NCBI RefSeq assembly: GCF_016798245.1
Contig: NZ_JAEUZA010000002.1
Coordinates: 682,001-746,000 of the forward strand
Length of the DNA: 64,000 nt
Direction of reading: 5' to 3'
Origin: Alkalicoccobacillus gibsonii
GTDB taxonomy: Bacteria; Bacillota; Bacilli; Bacillales; Bacillaceae_D
A program made the translations under genes and the position numbers. Position 1 is the stretch's first letter. Each line of letters starts with the position of its first letter. The notes beneath the pieces are model-generated. The model did no database searches. It was not told the origin of the DNA and worked only from the letters and a program-made list of their open reading frames with translations. Below are positions 62,444-64,000 of the stretch, one piece after another.

Positions 62444-63619
62444 ATGAGAGCAATAATTGAACGATTAAAACAGTTTCCATTGGCTAGAAGGATATCTACG
62501 TGTGTAATGTTATTCTTATCCTTTCTTCCAGCGCAAAAAAAAGTCGTTATGTTTGAGAGCTTTTCAGGGAAGCAATACAGCTGTAATCCAAAAGCAATAT
62601 ATGAGTATATGGTTGAGCATAATAAGAACTATGATTTACTCTGGAGTGTAAATAAACAAAACAAAGCTTTATTTGACGAAGCAGGTATTCCTTATGTCGA
62701 ACGATTTTCTTTAAAGTGGTTTGTTAAAATGTCTCGAGCAGGTTTTTGGGTGACAAATAGTCGTATGCCCTCATGGATACTCAAACCTGCACATACCACT
62801 TACATCCAAACATGGCATGGAACTCCTTTAAAGCGTCTAGTAGCAGATATGGAAGAAGTGCATATGCCAGGTACAGATCGTGAATCTTACATTAAAGGAT
62901 TTCATGAAGAGGCAAAAAACTGGGATTTCCTTCTATCTCCTAATAAATACTCCACAGATATTTTTAAGCGAGCATTCCAATATCAAGGCGAAGTGGTTGA
63001 AGTGGGCTATCCTCGGAATGATGACCTTATCAAAAGGAATAACAACAAGGATATTAATGATTTAAAACAAAAGTACAATCTTCCAAAAGATAAAAAAGTA
63101 ATTTTATATGCTCCCACATGGAGAGATCATGAGTATTATAAACCCGGCAAGTACAAATTCAAGCTTCAGCTTGACTTAAACGTAATGAAGCAGGAGTTAG
63201 GTGATGAGTATGTCATCATTTTAAGAATGCATTCATTTGTATCTGAGAGTTTTGATTTAAAAGCTCATAGCGACTTTGTTTTTGATTTTTCGTCAGGAGT
63301 AGATATTACTGATTTATATTTAATGAGTGACGTCTTGATTACCGACTATTCTTCTGTTTTCTTTGATTTCGCACTCTTAAAGAGACCGATAATATTCTAT
63401 ACGTATGATATCGAACTATATCGAGGGAAAATAAGAGGATTTTATTTCAACTTGGAAAAAGAAGCTCCGGGGCCAATAGCAATGAATACGCAACAAGTTA
63501 TTCTTGAAATAAAAAAAGGTGATTATGTACCCCACCCCAATCTTCAACCATTTACAGAACGGTTTTGTTATTTAGACAAAGGATGTTCTGCTAAAGAAAC
63601 AGTTGAACGTATATTTTAG
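62444..63619 (+). CDS. CDP-glycerol glycerophosphotransferase family protein (TagB/TarB/TarL-like)
   Basis: A 391-residue Glyphos_transf-family enzyme. The family residues are clear: QTWHGTPLKRL with the catalytic His (about 127-137), LSPNKYSTDIFKRAF, YAPTWRDHEYYKPGK, RMHSFV and ITDYSSVFFDFALLKRP. It would attach or polymerise glycerol- or ribitol-phosphate onto a lipid-linked acceptor. It is shorter than the 943-residue relative upstream, so it may be the primase or linker enzyme (TagB/TagF-like step). ATG 62444 with AAAGGAG before it is used; a TTG 27 bases upstream is less likely. Confidence 0.88.
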   Translation: MRAIIERLKQFPLARRISTCVMLFLSFLPAQKKVVMFESFSGKQYSCNPKAIYEYMVEHNKNYDLLWSVNKQNKALFDEAGIPYVERFSLKWFVKMSRAGFWVTNSRMPSWILKPAHTTYIQTWHGTPLKRLVADMEEVHMPGTDRESYIKGFHEEAKNWDFLLSPNKYSTDIFKRAFQYQGEVVEVGYPRNDDLIKRNNNKDINDLKQKYNLPKDKKVILYAPTWRDHEYYKPGKYKFKLQLDLNVMKQELGDEYVIILRMHSFVSESFDLKAHSDFVFDFSSGVDITDLYLMSDVLITDYSSVFFDFALLKRPIIFYTYDIELYRGKIRGFYFNLEKEAPGPIAMNTQQVILEIKKGDYVPHPNLQPFTERFCYLDKGCSAKETVERIF

Positions 63620-63658
63620 CAATTAAACGAAGCAAATGTTAAGAAGGAGTTGTCACCC

Positions 63659-64000
63659 TTGTCTTCTGAAAAATTATCTACTTTTTTCTTTGATTCTAAA
63701 GAGATCATTGAATTAAGACGTCAAGTACAACCATATAGCCCTAAAGAGGACTTGTGGTCATGGTATGTCTTAAGACGAATATCAATTTACATTACTTTAC
63801 TTTTAAATAGGTTGAAATTCTCTCCAAATACGGTTAGTTGGTTAAGTTTGTTTTTTGTTTTGTTATCAGGTTTATGTATGGTTTTAGCGACTCCAGTAAG
63901 TTTTATGTTAGCTTTTCTTTCATATAACATTGGATACCTTCTTGATTGTGTGGATGGGGAACTAGCAAGAATGACAAATAGAACTTCAAAATTGGGCTAT
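63659..64000 (+). CDS. CDP-alcohol phosphotransferase, N-terminal part (cut by window end)
   Basis: The first 114 residues of a membrane enzyme of the CDP-alcohol phosphatidyltransferase family. After about 35 polar residues come helices (about 42-90) and the metal-binding signature D-x2-DG-x2-AR-x8-G, seen as DCVDGELARMTNRTSKLG near residues 95-112. The enzyme would transfer a phospho-alcohol from a CDP donor, for example to make a phospholipid head group or an inositol- or glycerol-phosphate precursor for the surface polymer. The start TTG 63659 is nine bases after AAGGAG; TTG 63650 is too close. The reading frame continues past 64000. Confidence 0.8.
   Translation, partial: MSSEKLSTFFFDSKEIIELRRQVQPYSPKEDLWSWYVLRRISIYITLLLNRLKFSPNTVSWLSLFFVLLSGLCMVLATPVSFMLAFLSYNIGYLLDCVDGELARMTNRTSKLGY

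Overview
The window is a contiguous piece of a low-GC Gram-positive chromosome, almost certainly Bacillaceae. The evidence is strong AGGAGG-type ribosome binding sites with ATG, GTG and TTG starts, and gene families typical of Bacillus relatives: an AraR-controlled arabinose operon, a Rap phosphatase with its Phr peptide, a Rok-like protein, YtpB, class Ib nrdIEF, TagGH/TagF-type wall polymer genes and a MalK/CitS-type sensor kinase. The small dispersed intergenic repeats would fit the alkaliphilic Alkalihalobacillus-type group, but the genus is a guess. No rRNA, tRNA, CRISPR array, transposase or phage gene was seen.

Layout. 1-1.5 kb: end of a TctA-type permease. 1.6-10.7 kb: one L-arabinose regulon (sugar ABC transporter, araD, araB, araA, araR) with a visible promoter, three AraR-like operators and a perfect cre site. 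10.7-32.1 kb: short unrelated units. These are an Ser/Arg/Gly-rich membrane-anchored protein, a MarR plus MMPL exporter pair, a HAD phosphatase, an AT-rich rap-phr cassette, a Rok-like DNA-binding protein, YtpB, an ACT-less homoserine dehydrogenase next to a RibA-like protein, an M20 amidohydrolase, ribokinase, a TetR plus MFS drug exporter pair, and a YwqE-like protein that has lost most metal ligands. 32.3-38.8 kb: a six-gene operon combining a PotABCD-type ABC transporter with a nucleoside hydrolase and an adenine deaminase, probably a purine nucleoside scavenging system. 39-48.8 kb: a YfcC transporter, an aldo/keto reductase, an NYN nuclease, an RNA-rich intergenic region, a two-component system with a 36-residue membrane peptide behind it, an M20 peptidase, a sunset-domain lipoprotein and a NUDIX protein. 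48.8-52.4 kb: nrdIEF, read leftward, with an NrdR-like box and two inverted DnaA boxes. 52.6-64 kb: an AT-rich surface polymer locus (glycosyltransferases, TagGH-type exporter, two CDP-glycerol-type polymerases, a polyprenyl-phosphate sugar transferase and the start of a CDP-alcohol phosphotransferase), cut by the window end.

The most unusual material lies between genes: a family of MITE-like elements (three copies); two arrays of different short motifs that both recur every 20-21 bp; and the stretch 42.95-43.48 kb. That stretch holds two short promoter-to-terminator units. The second carries a 28-codon reading frame whose ribosome binding site sits in one of two mutually exclusive stems, just ahead of the sensor kinase. 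All functions are read by eye from sequence; no database search was run.
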